Below, piece by piece: positions 45,125-56,124 of a DNA stretch of 64,000 nt. The notes under the pieces are model-generated. The model searched no databases. It saw only the letters and a program-made list of their open reading frames with translations, and was not told where the DNA came from. The stretch is from Aquitalea aquatilis (GTDB lineage: Bacteria; Pseudomonadota; Gammaproteobacteria; Burkholderiales; Chromobacteriaceae): the NCBI RefSeq assembly GCF_005155025.1, contig NZ_CP039731.1, positions 2,728,001 through 2,792,000 of the forward strand, in the 5' to 3' direction. How positions within the stretch are numbered: position 1 is the stretch's first letter; each line of letters starts with the position of its first letter. Position numbers and translations under genes: made by a program.

Positions 45125-46165
45125 ATGGCTGAAATCAAACTGACGCAATTATCCCACGGCGGTGGCTGTGGCTGCAAAATTGCCCCTGCGGTACTGGAGT
45201 CCATCCTGTCGACAGCGCGGGAAAAAATGGTGTTCCCGCAACTGCTGGTCGGCACGGAAACCAGTGACGATGCGGCAGTGTACCGCCTCAACGATCAGCA
45301 GGCGATTGTTGCCACCACCGATTTCTTCATGCCCATTGTGGACGATGCCTTTGATTTTGGCCGCATCGCTGCCACCAATGCGCTGTCAGACATCTACGCC
45401 ATGGGCGCGACGCCCATCATGGCACTGGCCATTGTCGGCATGCCGGTCAATGTGCTGCCGGTGGAAACCATCCGCGCCATTCTCGATGGTGGACAGGCAG
45501 TGTGTGCCGACGCCGGCATTCCCATCGCCGGTGGCCATTCCATTGATTCTCCCGAACCGATTTACGGCCTGGTGGCGCTGGGGGTGGTCCATCCCGACCA
45601 GCTCAAGCGCAATTGCGATGCCAGGGCTGACGATGTGCTGATCATGGGCAAGGCGTTGGGCGTGGGCATTCTGGCGCAGGCAATGAAAAAGGGAGTGCTG
45701 GATGAGGCCGGCTATCAGGCGCTGATCGCCACCACCACCCAGCTGAACAAGGTGGGTGCCACGCTGGCCGGCATGGAGGGTGTGCATGCGCTGACCGATG
45801 TCACCGGCTTTGGTTTGCTCGGTCATCTGCTGGAGATCTGCAAGGGCTCCGGCCTGCAGGCACAGGTGGAGATGGCCGCAGTACCGCTGATCCCGGCAGC
45901 CCGTCCGTTTGCCGAGCAAGGCTATGGTCCTGGTGCCATCGAGCGCAATCAGGCCAGCTTTGGCCAGCATGTCCGCTTTGCCGATGGCCTGCCCGACTGG
46001 CAGCAGCGCGTGCTGGCCGATCCGCAAACCAGTGGTGGCTTGCTGGTTGCCGTGGCGGCGGAGCAAGCCCCTGCCGTGCTGGCCGCTTTCCAGGCAGCAG
46101 GTTTTGACCACGCCTCGGTCATCGGCCAGTTGCAGGCTGGCGAGGCGCAGATAGTCGTCCGCTGA
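45125..46165 (+). CDS. selD: Selenophosphate synthetase SelD
   Basis: Makes selenophosphate from selenide and ATP; 346 residues. Catalytic pair C15 and K18 in HGGGCGCKIAP; the active residue is cysteine, not selenocysteine. ATP-binding glycine and Asp motifs: TSDDAAVYRL, TTDFFMPIVDDAFDFGRIAA and GGHSIDSPEPIYGL. GGGAG is 10 bases ahead of the ATG. With mnmH alongside and no selA/selB in view, its local role is tRNA selenouridine; selenoproteins elsewhere cannot be excluded. Confidence 0.96.
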   Translation: MAEIKLTQLSHGGGCGCKIAPAVLESILSTAREKMVFPQLLVGTETSDDAAVYRLNDQQAIVATTDFFMPIVDDAFDFGRIAATNALSDIYAMGATPIMALAIVGMPVNVLPVETIRAILDGGQAVCADAGIPIAGGHSIDSPEPIYGLVALGVVHPDQLKRNCDARADDVLIMGKALGVGILAQAMKKGVLDEAGYQALIATTTQLNKVGATLAGMEGVHALTDVTGFGLLGHLLEICKGSGLQAQVEMAAVPLIPAARPFAEQGYGPGAIERNQASFGQHVRFADGLPDWQQRVLADPQTSGGLLVAVAAEQAPAVLAAFQAAGFDHASVIGQLQAGEAQIVVR

Positions 46166-46195
46166 ATGCGGCTGTGCGAAGCAAGTAATACTCTC

Positions 46196-46219
46196 AACCC
46201 GGCCCTGGCCGGGTTTTTT
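46196..46219 (+). terminator. Intrinsic terminator after selD
   Basis: Stem AACCCGGC / GCCGGGTT with a 4-base loop, ending in six T residues. Confidence 0.9.
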
Positions 46220-46499
46220 CATGGCCAGCGCTTGGACTGGGCGGCCTGGCGGCTCTTGCAGTAAAAGCGGTCTATGCTGTGAAAGCAGCCAGGGATTCTG
46301 CCACGCATAAAGCAGGGCTGATCTGGCGTTGTTCTTGCTTTGAATATGCTGAGCACGGGCTTGAGTGATTACATTGACAAGTGCATGTTTCTCACGCATT
46401 TTGCTGGTTTGCATCTATTAAGCCAGCATTTCAAAAAGACGCTAAATTATAAATAAACAATCCCGTACAGCGGGTGCGGCAGTGGAGAGGGTGAAGCGA
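46220..46499. other. Intergenic region upstream of the chemoreceptor
   Basis: 280 bases between the selD terminator and the chemoreceptor. The last 80 bases are AT-rich (CTAAATTATAAATAAAC) and likely contain the promoter; I could not find a FliA-type consensus. Nothing else is seen. Confidence 0.5.
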
Positions 46500-48530
46500 A
46501 TGAAGCGAGGCATGAGCATCGGGTCGCGGCTGGTATCGACCCAGGTAGTGTTGATGGTAGTGGTGGCGATGACCTTGGCGCTGCCGCTGTATGTCTTTAC
46601 CGGGCGGGTGATGCAGGAGCGTACCGAAAAGGTCCAGTCGCAGTTGCTGACCCAGTCCATCAACATGATTGACGCGTTTAACGAGTCGCTGAAAATCACC
46701 ACCCGCCAGTTTGAGAAAGTGCTGCTGGGCGAGATCGGCGGAGCATTCGCCCTCAATCCGGCCAGCAAGATAGACGTTTCCGGCACGCCAACCCCGGCCC
46801 TGCTGCTGGGCAGTGCGGCAGTCAACGGCAATAACGATATTGTCGACCGCTTCTCCTCCAAGACCGGTAACGTCGCCACGCTGTTCGTCAAGGATGGCGA
46901 CGAGTTTGTCCGCATCGCCACTTCGGTGCTGAAGGAAGACGGCGGCCGTGCGCTGGGCACCAAGCTGGATCACGCCAGCCCGGCTTATGCGCAGCTGATG
47001 AATGGCGAAAACTATTCCGGCCGGGTCGACCTCTATGGCCGTGACTACATCACCAGCTATAGCCCGATCAAGGACGCCAGCCAGAATGTGATCGGTGCCA
47101 CCTTTGTCGGCGTCGGCGCGACCGAAGGCATTGCCGGCCTGCTGGTACGCCTGTCCAAAGTGAAACTGGGCGAGGGCGGACATATCGATATCGTCGATAT
47201 CAACAAGAATTCCAAATTATTTGGCCAATACGTGCAGCACCCGAAACTTTCCGGCCGCCCGGTCAGCAAGGACGTGGATGCAGCCGGCAAGGCCTATGTC
47301 AACGATCTGATGGCCGCAGGGCAGGGGGCGCTTACCGTCAAACTGCCGGGGGACAACGGCGCGGCCGAGCATATGCTGTCCTATGCCACGTACAAACCGT
47401 GGGGCTGGATGATTGTCAGCAACGAAACCCGCAGCGAACTGGAAAAAGAAAACCACCAGTTACTGCTGTGGCTGGCCGGCGGTGCCGGTTTGCTGTTGCT
47501 GATTCTGGCGCTGGCCCTGCTGCTGTTTACCAATCGCCTGGTAGCGCGCCCGGTGCGACAGCTGGTTGAGGAAGTGGGCGGCATTCGCGACAGCCGTGAT
47601 CTGACGCGGCGGCTGGCGATCAACCGCAAGGATGAGGTAGGGCAGGTGGCCGATGCCATGAACAGCCTGCTGGACAGCTTTCAGCAGGCACTCAATCGCA
47701 CCAGTTCGCATGCCATTGATCTGGACCATGCCGCACAGGAGCTGTCGGACAAGGCCAGCTCTGCCGCCGCCAGTTCGGGCGAGCAGCGTACCAGTGCCCA
47801 GGCCATGTCTGAGCACACCGGCATGCTGATCGCCGGGGTGCAACAGATTGAAAAAGTCGCCGGCGAAGCCAGCGATGCGGCACGTGCCTCCAGCGAAGCG
47901 GCCCAGGCCGGCAGTGAAAGCCTGGTGGCGGCAGTGGATGGCGTCAGCCATATTTCGGCGACACTCAGCCAGGCTGCCGACAGCCTGAAGGCACTGGAAA
48001 GCAGCGCACAGCAGATTACCGCCATCGTCAACGTGATTCACGATATCGCCGACCAGACCAATTTGCTGGCCCTTAACGCTGCCATCGAGGCTGCCCGGGC
48101 CGGCGAGATGGGTCGCGGCTTTGCCGTGGTGGCTGATGAAGTGCGCAAGCTGGCCGAGCGCACCAGCGTGTCCACCCAGGAAATCAGCGGCATGATCAGT
48201 ACGATTCAGTCGGCCACGGATGCGGCCGTCAGATCGATGCGGCAGTCGGTGGTGCAGGCGTCGGAAGGGGCGGCCATCACCTCGTCGGCGCGCCAGGCCA
48301 TTGGCTCCATCGTGGAAGACTCGCGTCGTGCCATGGAAGTGGTGCAGCGCATCAACCGCGAACTGTCACAGCAACGCGATATCGTGCAGCAAATGGCCGA
48401 GCGGGTGAATTCGGTGGCCAGTCAGGCAGAAAGCAGCAATCAGGCCGCCGAGCGCTCGGCCGAAACGGCCCGCCACATGGCGGGGCTGGCTGATTCGCTG
48501 AAGGAAGAAGTCCGCGCCTTCCGTACCTGA
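46500..48530 (+). CDS. Methyl-accepting chemotaxis protein with Cache-type sensor
   Basis: 676 residues. Membrane span at about 12-35, a large periplasmic sensor (36-318) of double-Cache character ([31 protein letters not shown]), second span 320-345, HAMP, then the cytoplasmic signalling hairpin with [20 protein letters not shown] and [18 protein letters not shown]. Ligand unknown; Cache domains often bind amino or organic acids. ATG at 46500 is best placed behind GGAGAGG; a GTG at 46482 is possible. No C-terminal NWETF-like pentapeptide. Confidence 0.93.
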   Translation: MKRGMSIGSRLVSTQVVLMVVVAMTLALPLYVFTGRVMQERTEKVQSQLLTQSINMIDAFNESLKITTRQFEKVLLGEIGGAFALNPASKIDVSGTPTPALLLGSAAVNGNNDIVDRFSSKTGNVATLFVKDGDEFVRIATSVLKEDGGRALGTKLDHASPAYAQLMNGENYSGRVDLYGRDYITSYSPIKDASQNVIGATFVGVGATEGIAGLLVRLSKVKLGEGGHIDIVDINKNSKLFGQYVQHPKLSGRPVSKDVDAAGKAYVNDLMAAGQGALTVKLPGDNGAAEHMLSYATYKPWGWMIVSNETRSELEKENHQLLLWLAGGAGLLLLILALALLLFTNRLVARPVRQLVEEVGGIRDSRDLTRRLAINRKDEVGQVADAMNSLLDSFQQALNRTSSHAIDLDHAAQELSDKASSAAASSGEQRTSAQAMSEHTGMLIAGVQQIEKVAGEASDAARASSEAAQAGSESLVAAVDGVSHISATLSQAADSLKALESSAQQITAIVNVIHDIADQTNLLALNAAIEAARAGEMGRGFAVVADEVRKLAERTSVSTQEISGMISTIQSATDAAVRSMRQSVVQASEGAAITSSARQAIGSIVEDSRRAMEVVQRINRELSQQRDIVQQMAERVNSVASQAESSNQAAERSAETARHMAGLADSLKEEVRAFRT

Positions 48531-48552
48531 TCCGGTGGCAGTGACATAAGCT

Positions 48553-48581
48553 AAGGGGACGCTAAGTGCGTCCCCTTTTTT
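48553..48581 (+). terminator. Intrinsic terminator after the chemoreceptor gene
   Basis: Ten-base arms AAGGGGACGC / GCGTCCCCTT with loop TAAGT, followed by T residues. Confidence 0.93.
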
Positions 48582-48596
48582 ATTGGTGTCAGTGAT

Positions 48597-49094
48597 TCAG
48601 AAGCTCCAGCGCAGGCTGAAGGTGGTGACATTGACCCGCTTGTGCTGGCCGACGGTATTGGTCTTGGGGGCATAACCGATTTCCAGTGCCACGTCCTTGC
48701 TGCCCAAGCTGATCATGGGCAGCGCGGCCAAGCCCTTGATGCCAGAGCCATCCAGATAACCAGCTTGCACACCTGCTCCCAGGTAGACCGGGCCGATGAT
48801 CCGCCATTCTTTGCGATAGCCGGCCGACACATACCAGGCCTGCTGCTCGAATGAGTCGCGGTACGTTGCTACCCGAGTAAACCAGCGGCCATTGTCCTCA
48901 TTCCCGGCAAAGGCCCACTCCAGCCCTAGCCCCGGATTGTTGTTATTGAACTCACAACTTTTCGCCTTTTCTCCCTTGCCTTGCTGACAGCCACTGTGGA
49001 TGGACGCACCGCTGAGCAGCAGGGAAAAACTGCTGTCGGCATATGCGCCGCTACTGCTTAGCAGCCCGGCTAGCATGATGATGAATTTATGCAT
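48597..49094 (-). CDS. Small outer-membrane beta-barrel protein
   Basis: 165 residues. Signal peptide MHKFIIMLAGLLSSSGAYA. Mature part alternates hydrophobic and polar residues as in a small (about eight-strand) barrel: NNNNPGLGLEWAF, FEQQAWYVSAGYRKEW and VYLGAGVQAGYLDG. It ends with the outer-membrane signature LRWSF. Two cysteines near the first loop. No catalytic motif of PagL or PagP is evident, so function is unassigned. Convergent with the chemoreceptor. Confidence 0.7.
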   Translation of the reverse strand: MHKFIIMLAGLLSSSGAYADSSFSLLLSGASIHSGCQQGKGEKAKSCEFNNNNPGLGLEWAFAGNEDNGRWFTRVATYRDSFEQQAWYVSAGYRKEWRIIGPVYLGAGVQAGYLDGSGIKGLAALPMISLGSKDVALEIGYAPKTNTVGQHKRVNVTTFSLRWSF

Positions 49095-49461
49095 TTCTCG
49101 CCCCTTGTCTGAATTTCAACCCATGGCTGGCATGGTGATGTTCCCTGGGAAGTTGCCTTGGCATGGTTGGAAAATGGCCAATAAATGCCAAGAAATTTCC
49201 ATAAGACTAGGCGATAGCTATCGAGAATATTCTGATCGAAAGACGGGTTGCATTCCTTGCCGCACCGGCCAACCCGCCGGCATTGTTCAGCAGCAGCAAG
49301 CGGGTACTGACGGCGCTAATTGTTCCGACATTTATCTTGTAGTGTTCAAATCCGCCCACATATCGTGGTTAATACCGTTGCGTTTTCCTACAGGACAGCC
49401 CGGCGGACCATTATTGAAAATGCAAAAGAAATCAGAGTCATATTCTTGAAGGAGCTTCTCT
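49095..49461. other. Divergent intergenic region, outer-membrane barrel / clpB
   Basis: 367 bases. It contains two abutting perfect palindromes, CGATAGCTATCG (49212-49223) and AGAATATTCT (49224-49233), and further on a heat-shock-like promoter ahead of clpB. No other open frame with a ribosome site is seen. Confidence 0.5.
49336..49362 (+). promoter_or_regulatory. Possible heat-shock (sigma-32) promoter of clpB
   Basis: CTTGTAG (49336-49342), 12 bases, then CCCACATA (49355-49362), compared with the CTTGAAA / CCCCATNT pattern. It would give a leader of about 90 bases. Match is partial. Confidence 0.4.
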
Positions 49462-52041
<2,580 letters not shown>

Positions 52042-52058
52042 GCCTGAAGCAAGCAGAG

Positions 52059-52088
52059 AAGCCGGCCCGTTGTGGTCGGCTTTTTTTT
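52059..52088 (+). terminator. Intrinsic terminator after clpB
   Basis: Nine-base stem AAGCCGGCC / GGTCGGCTT (one G-T pair), 6-base loop, then eight T residues. Confidence 0.92.
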
Positions 52089-52162
52089 GCTAGGTAGTTT
52101 CAGGAATGGAGCTGCTGGTGGAAGCCGCAGGATAATCAGGTTTTCATCCTGGAGCGCCCACC

Positions 52163-52645
52163 ATGCCGAACTCCCTGCCTCAAGCCGCAGATTACCCGTT
52201 TCGAGACCAGCACCAGGCCCGTTGCCTGAGCGCGGATGTCGACGCAGCCCAGCTGCTGACAGCGTTTGCCAGTGCCGCTCCAGGCTGGGCGGCCACGCTG
52301 ATGGCCTGGCGCAACCGTCTGGCCGCACGCTGCGGCCTCAAGACCGGTCCGATGCAGCAAGCCGGCACGCTGTGCTTGCAGCCCGGCAGCTATATCGGCA
52401 TGTTTCGCATCCTGCACCTTGGTCCGCAGCTGGCGGTACTGGGTGAGGATGACCGTCATCTGGATTTCCGCATCCTGCTATCGGCCTGTCCCGAGGCTGG
52501 TGCAAGCCGGCTGCAGGTTGAAACCTGGGTGCGGCCGCATCACTGGGGTGGCTGGCTGTATCTGGCACTGGTGCTGCCGGTGCACTGGCTGCTCAGCAAG
52601 CTGATGTTGCGCAGCATGGCGCAGCGACTGGGCGCGCCGCACTGA
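52163..52645 (+). CDS. DUF2867-like protein
   Basis: 160 residues. The pattern AWRNRLAARCGLKTG, RILHLGPQLAVLGEDDRHLD, FRILLSACPE and the C-terminal VRPHHWGGWLYLALVLPVHW is that of DUF2867 proteins, with a hydrophobic C-terminal segment. Function unknown; some relatives are fused to NAD-binding domains. GGAG precedes the ATG. Followed after 63 bases by a cupin gene on the same strand. Confidence 0.75.
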   Translation: MPNSLPQAADYPFRDQHQARCLSADVDAAQLLTAFASAAPGWAATLMAWRNRLAARCGLKTGPMQQAGTLCLQPGSYIGMFRILHLGPQLAVLGEDDRHLDFRILLSACPEAGASRLQVETWVRPHHWGGWLYLALVLPVHWLLSKLMLRSMAQRLGAPH

Positions 52646-52708
52646 GTCTGGCCCCGCTACGCTGCAGCGGCGATAATGGCCGCTTTCTTCTGCCGGAAGT
52701 GAGCCGCC

Positions 52709-53068
52709 ATGGCCGCCATCACCCATTTTTCCCAAAGCGTGACGCCGGTTGCCGACCAGCCCCGCCCTGATCGTCTGTTGACGGGTAAGCCGCAACGCCT
52801 GACCTGGACCCATTATGAAACGGCCGACGAGGCTCTGAGCTGCGGCATCTGGGCATGTGAGCCAGGGGCGTGGCGCATTCGTTTTGCCGATAACAAGCAC
52901 GAATTTTTCTGTGTGATCGAAGGTGTGGTGCGCCTGCACGACGAGGCGGGCGTAGTGGTGCAAGTAAGCGCAGGTGAGGCCGCAGTGATACCCGCCGGCT
53001 TTGTCGGCGTGTTCGAAGTGGTGCAAGCGGTGCGCAAATACTTTGTGGTGTGCCAGACTCCTGCATAG
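52709..53068 (+). CDS. Cupin-domain protein
   Basis: 119 residues with a single small cupin barrel. Metal-site stretch CEPGAWRIRFADNKHEFFCV then IEGVVRLHDEAG, and second motif AVIPAGFVGVFEVVQAVRKY. Closest in feel to Cupin_3 proteins of the ureidoglycine-aminohydrolase / EutQ group. Substrate unknown. Ribosome site GGAAGTGAG. Confidence 0.8.
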   Translation: MAAITHFSQSVTPVADQPRPDRLLTGKPQRLTWTHYETADEALSCGIWACEPGAWRIRFADNKHEFFCVIEGVVRLHDEAGVVVQVSAGEAAVIPAGFVGVFEVVQAVRKYFVVCQTPA

Positions 53069-53141
53069 CTGATGGGCGTGATGCTCGGGGGTGTGGCAAT
53101 GAGAAAGGGCGACCAGAGTCGCCCTTTTGCTTGGTGGCTGC

Positions 53142-53426
53142 TTAGTTGCGCAGCGGGTCTTCCGCATCATCCATGGGCTGGACTGGTGGCGGTGTAAAGC
53201 CGTTGATGTCGCGGGAGGATTTTTCCAGTACCAGCACGATGGCGGTATTCAGTGCGCCAAAAGCCCAACTGATCAGGAAAAATACCGAATAGGCCGATAA
53301 CTTGTCGGCAAACAGGGCATTGCCATGCAGCTTGAGTTCGGCAGGGTCGAAAATCGAGAAAAACACGCTGGTGGCCAGTACGGCGATGATAAAGGACGGC
53401 CAAAACAGCAAAATACCTTTTTTCAT
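53142..53426 (-). CDS. Small inner-membrane protein, two spans
   Basis: 94 residues from the ATG at 53426 behind GGAGAG. Two membrane segments (about 4-25 and 46-67), a short loop between, and a cytoplasmic Pro-rich tail (GFTPPPVQPMDDAEDPLRN). No family recognised. Convergent with the cupin gene. The 285 bases upstream, to the aminotransferase, contain no other gene. Confidence 0.65.
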   Translation of the reverse strand: MKKGILLFWPSFIIAVLATSVFFSIFDPAELKLHGNALFADKLSAYSVFFLISWAFGALNTAIVLVLEKSSRDINGFTPPPVQPMDDAEDPLRN

Positions 53427-53711
53427 GAGCGCTCTCCGGGATATGCGTTTGTGCTTGAGGTAGGACTGGGCAAGCTGCCACATGGTTCAGCGCTTGGCAC
53501 GGATGCCTGCCTGCCCTTGCAGAATATGCCAATTGTCCTGCGAGCGAGTAACAGGATGGCAGCATGTTGTTTTGTCGGGTTTGCAGCGCAGCAAGCCGGC
53601 AGATGGTGGTAAACTTTGTGCCGGACAAAGATTTTCATCAATCAGCCGCGGCCCGCTGCATGTGCCAGCGCCCCGGTTGCGGCTGTTCTGCAAAGCAAAT
53701 GGAGCCCCTGC

Positions 53712-54920
53712 ATGACCTCTTCGATCTTCGCCGCGGTAGAACTGGCCCCGCGCGACCCGATTCTTGGCCTGAACGAAGCTTTCAACGCCGATACCCGTCC
53801 CTTCAAGGTGAATCTGGGTGTGGGTGTATACAGCGACGATAATGGCAAGATTCCGCTGCTGGCTGCCGTCAAGGCTGCGGAAAAGGCCCGTGTTGATGCC
53901 ATGCTGCCGCGTGGTTATCAGCCGATCGAAGGCCCGGCCGCTTACGACAGCGCCGTGCAAAACCTGCTGTTCGGTGCGGATAGCGAGCTGATCTCTGCCG
54001 GTCGCGTGGTGACTGCTCAGGCGCTGGGTGGTACTGGTGCACTGAAAATCGGTGCCGATTTCCTCAAGCGTCTGAACCCGGAATCCAAGGTTTACATCAG
54101 CAATCCGTCGTGGGAAAACCACCGCGCGCTGTTCGAATCCGCCGGTTTCGAAGTGGAAAACTATCCTTACTACGATGCCGCCACCCGTGGTGTCGACTTT
54201 GCCGGCATGAAGTCCTTCCTGCAAAGCCTGGCGGCTGGTTCCGTGATTGTGCTGCACGCTTGCTGCCACAACCCGACCGGTGCCGATCTGTCCGATGCGC
54301 AGTGGGCTGAAGTCGTGGAAGTCTGCCGCGCCCAGGGCCTGGTTCCCTTCCTGGATATGGCGTATCAGGGCTTTGCCGATGGTATCGATGCCGATGCCGT
54401 GGCCGTACGCCTGTTCTCCGCTTCCGGTCTGCAGTTCTTCGTGTCCAGCTCTTTCTCCAAGAGCTTCTCGCTGTACGGCGAGCGTGTTGGCGCGCTGTCC
54501 ATCGTGACCGCCAGCAAGGAAGAAACCAGCCGCGTGCTGTCGCAACTGAAGCGTGTGATCCGTACCAACTACTCCAACCCGCCGATCCATGGTGCCGCCA
54601 TGGTGGCTGCCGTACTGTCCAGCCCGGAGCTGCGCCAGCAGTGGGAAGATGAGCTGGCTGGCATGCGTGACCGCATCCGCGCCATGCGCACCGGTCTGGT
54701 CGATGCCATCAAGGCGCAGGGCGTGGAGCAGGATTTCTCCTTCGTGGCCCAGCAGCGCGGTATGTTCTCCTACACCGGCCTGACCGCCGCACAGGTTGAA
54801 GTCCTGCGCAGCGAATTCGGCATCTATGCTGTTTCCACCGGCCGCATCTGTCTGGCCGCGCTGAACAGCAAGAACCTGCCGTATGTGGCTGAAGCCATCG
54901 CCAAGGTCGTTAAGAGCTGA
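53712..54920 (+). CDS. tyrB: Aromatic/aspartate aminotransferase (class I, TyrB/AspC type)
   Basis: PLP enzyme that moves amino groups between aromatic amino acids or aspartate and 2-oxoglutarate; 402 residues. PLP lysine is K250 in SSSFSKSFSLYGERVGA; CCHNPTG (185-190), D215 and Y218 in FLDMAYQGF are the usual cofactor contacts; the N-terminus PRDPILGLNEAF is typical of the Ia subgroup. TyrB and AspC cannot be separated by reading alone. GGAG precedes the ATG at 53712. Confidence 0.9.
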   Translation: MTSSIFAAVELAPRDPILGLNEAFNADTRPFKVNLGVGVYSDDNGKIPLLAAVKAAEKARVDAMLPRGYQPIEGPAAYDSAVQNLLFGADSELISAGRVVTAQALGGTGALKIGADFLKRLNPESKVYISNPSWENHRALFESAGFEVENYPYYDAATRGVDFAGMKSFLQSLAAGSVIVLHACCHNPTGADLSDAQWAEVVEVCRAQGLVPFLDMAYQGFADGIDADAVAVRLFSASGLQFFVSSSFSKSFSLYGERVGALSIVTASKEETSRVLSQLKRVIRTNYSNPPIHGAAMVAAVLSSPELRQQWEDELAGMRDRIRAMRTGLVDAIKAQGVEQDFSFVAQQRGMFSYTGLTAAQVEVLRSEFGIYAVSTGRICLAALNSKNLPYVAEAIAKVVKS

Positions 54921-54940
54921 TTTTTCAGCCTTGATGCGAA

Positions 54941-54966
54941 AAACCCCGCTGCGGCGGGGTTTTTTT
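54941..54966 (+). terminator. Intrinsic terminator after the aminotransferase gene
   Basis: Stem AAACCCCGC / GCGGGGTTT with loop TGCG and a T-run. Confidence 0.93.
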
Positions 54967-54994
54967 ATTGTGAGATGTGCAGGCCCAGGTGTGT

Positions 54995-55570
54995 TCAGTC
55001 TGCGGGTGGTGGCGTGCGGGTCAGCCGGATGCGTAATTGGCCGGGCAATGTCTCGATGGCCTTGATGGCCAGGTGCTCCCCCAGTGGCTTGCCCAGCAGG
55101 GAGTAGTCCAGCCATGGCTGCAGGGCAGGCAGGCGCTGCAGGTCGATGTAGGCGATGTCTTGTTCCAGCGTCAGCCAGTCCAGTGGTTTGGCCAGCTGCT
55201 GCAGGGCCTTGTGGCCAAAAGCCCCTTCCAGCACACCAAGCAATAGGCCGCCCAGCAAGCGACGGGTGGCCGAGGGAGAGATGGCTTCGCCCTGAACGTG
55301 ATAGCGCAAGCGGATCTGCCTGCTGTTCCAGTCTATGGGCAGGAAGTCGAAATGCAGGGTCAGCCGAGCGGCCACAGGCTGATGCGCAGTCAGATGCAGG
55401 GTGCTGTCGCGGCTGAGCAGCGACAGGCCATCAATTTGCAGGCTGTCGCCATTCAGGGCTTGCTGCAGCTTGCGCAGCAGCCAGGCCTCCTGCAGGGACA
55501 CGCCATCCCGGTGCAGGCTGGGGCGGTGCTGCCAGCTGCGTTGCAGTCGACTGGCCCAGGATGTACTCAT
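54995..55570 (-). CDS. Hypothetical protein, 191 residues
   Basis: No signal peptide; alternating hydrophobic pattern with likely beta strands (LTLHFDFLPIDWNSRQIRLR) and a hydrophobic helical middle (RRLLGGLLLGVLEGAFGH). Resembles a lipid- or membrane-associating small domain but no family is recognised. Starts 2 bases after the NlpC/P60 stop, so it is the third gene of the uup operon and probably translationally coupled. Confidence 0.65.
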   Translation of the reverse strand: MSTSWASRLQRSWQHRPSLHRDGVSLQEAWLLRKLQQALNGDSLQIDGLSLLSRDSTLHLTAHQPVAARLTLHFDFLPIDWNSRQIRLRYHVQGEAISPSATRRLLGGLLLGVLEGAFGHKALQQLAKPLDWLTLEQDIAYIDLQRLPALQPWLDYSLLGKPLGEHLAIKAIETLPGQLRIRLTRTPPPAD

Positions 55571-55572
55571 GC

Positions 55573-56124
55573 TCAGGCAAACAGCGTGCGTGCGCCTTCA
55601 AAGTGGGCCGCGAAGTAGCTGTTGTCCAGCCGGTCGATACGGATGGCGCTATTGGTGCGCGGGGCGTGCACGAACTTGCTGTCCCCAATGTAAATGCCCA
55701 TGTGCGAGAAGGAGCGGTTCATGGTGTTGAAAAACACCAGGTCGCCCACCTGCATCTGGCTATTGCTGATGGGGCGGGCCAGGCCGGCGATCTGGGCGGC
55801 ATTGTGCGGCAGGCGGACGCCTACGGCATTCTGGTAGATGTAGCTGACCATGCCGCTGCAATCCAGCCCGGCTTCCGGGTTGGCGCCGCCGAATTTATAG
55901 TCCAGATCAAGCAGGCCCAGCGTGTACATGAGAATCTCCCGGCCCGCCCCGTCCGCCTTCAGCGCGGACAGCGTCTTGTCCTGTGAGGGACGAGGGCGCA
56001 CCTGGCTGGTTTTTCTGGGTGGTGTGCCGCAGGCACTCAGCCACAGTGCCAGTGAACTCAGCATGGCACCGCCGAGAAAACGTCGACGTTCGGGCGAGGG
56101 CGGGGTGGGCCGGCTTGTACTCAT
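55573..56124 (-). CDS. NlpC/P60 cell-wall peptidase, lipoprotein
   Basis: 183 residues. Export signal with Arg-rich start (ERRRFLGGAML) and lipobox LSAC, so a lipid-anchored envelope protein. NlpC/P60 catalytic residues: Cys in LDCSGMVSYIY (about 89), His in SHMGIYIGDS and a third in FVHAPRT. Cleaves or remodels peptidoglycan stems. Start overlaps the uup stop by four bases. Confidence 0.9.
   Translation of the reverse strand: MSTSRPTPPSPERRRFLGGAMLSSLALWLSACGTPPRKTSQVRPRPSQDKTLSALKADGAGREILMYTLGLLDLDYKFGGANPEAGLDCSGMVSYIYQNAVGVRLPHNAAQIAGLARPISNSQMQVGDLVFFNTMNRSFSHMGIYIGDSKFVHAPRTNSAIRIDRLDNSYFAAHFEGARTLFA

Noticed and set aside
45125-45200. Possible selenocysteine codon in selD
   Set aside because: The active position is a TGT cysteine codon; there is no in-frame TGA.
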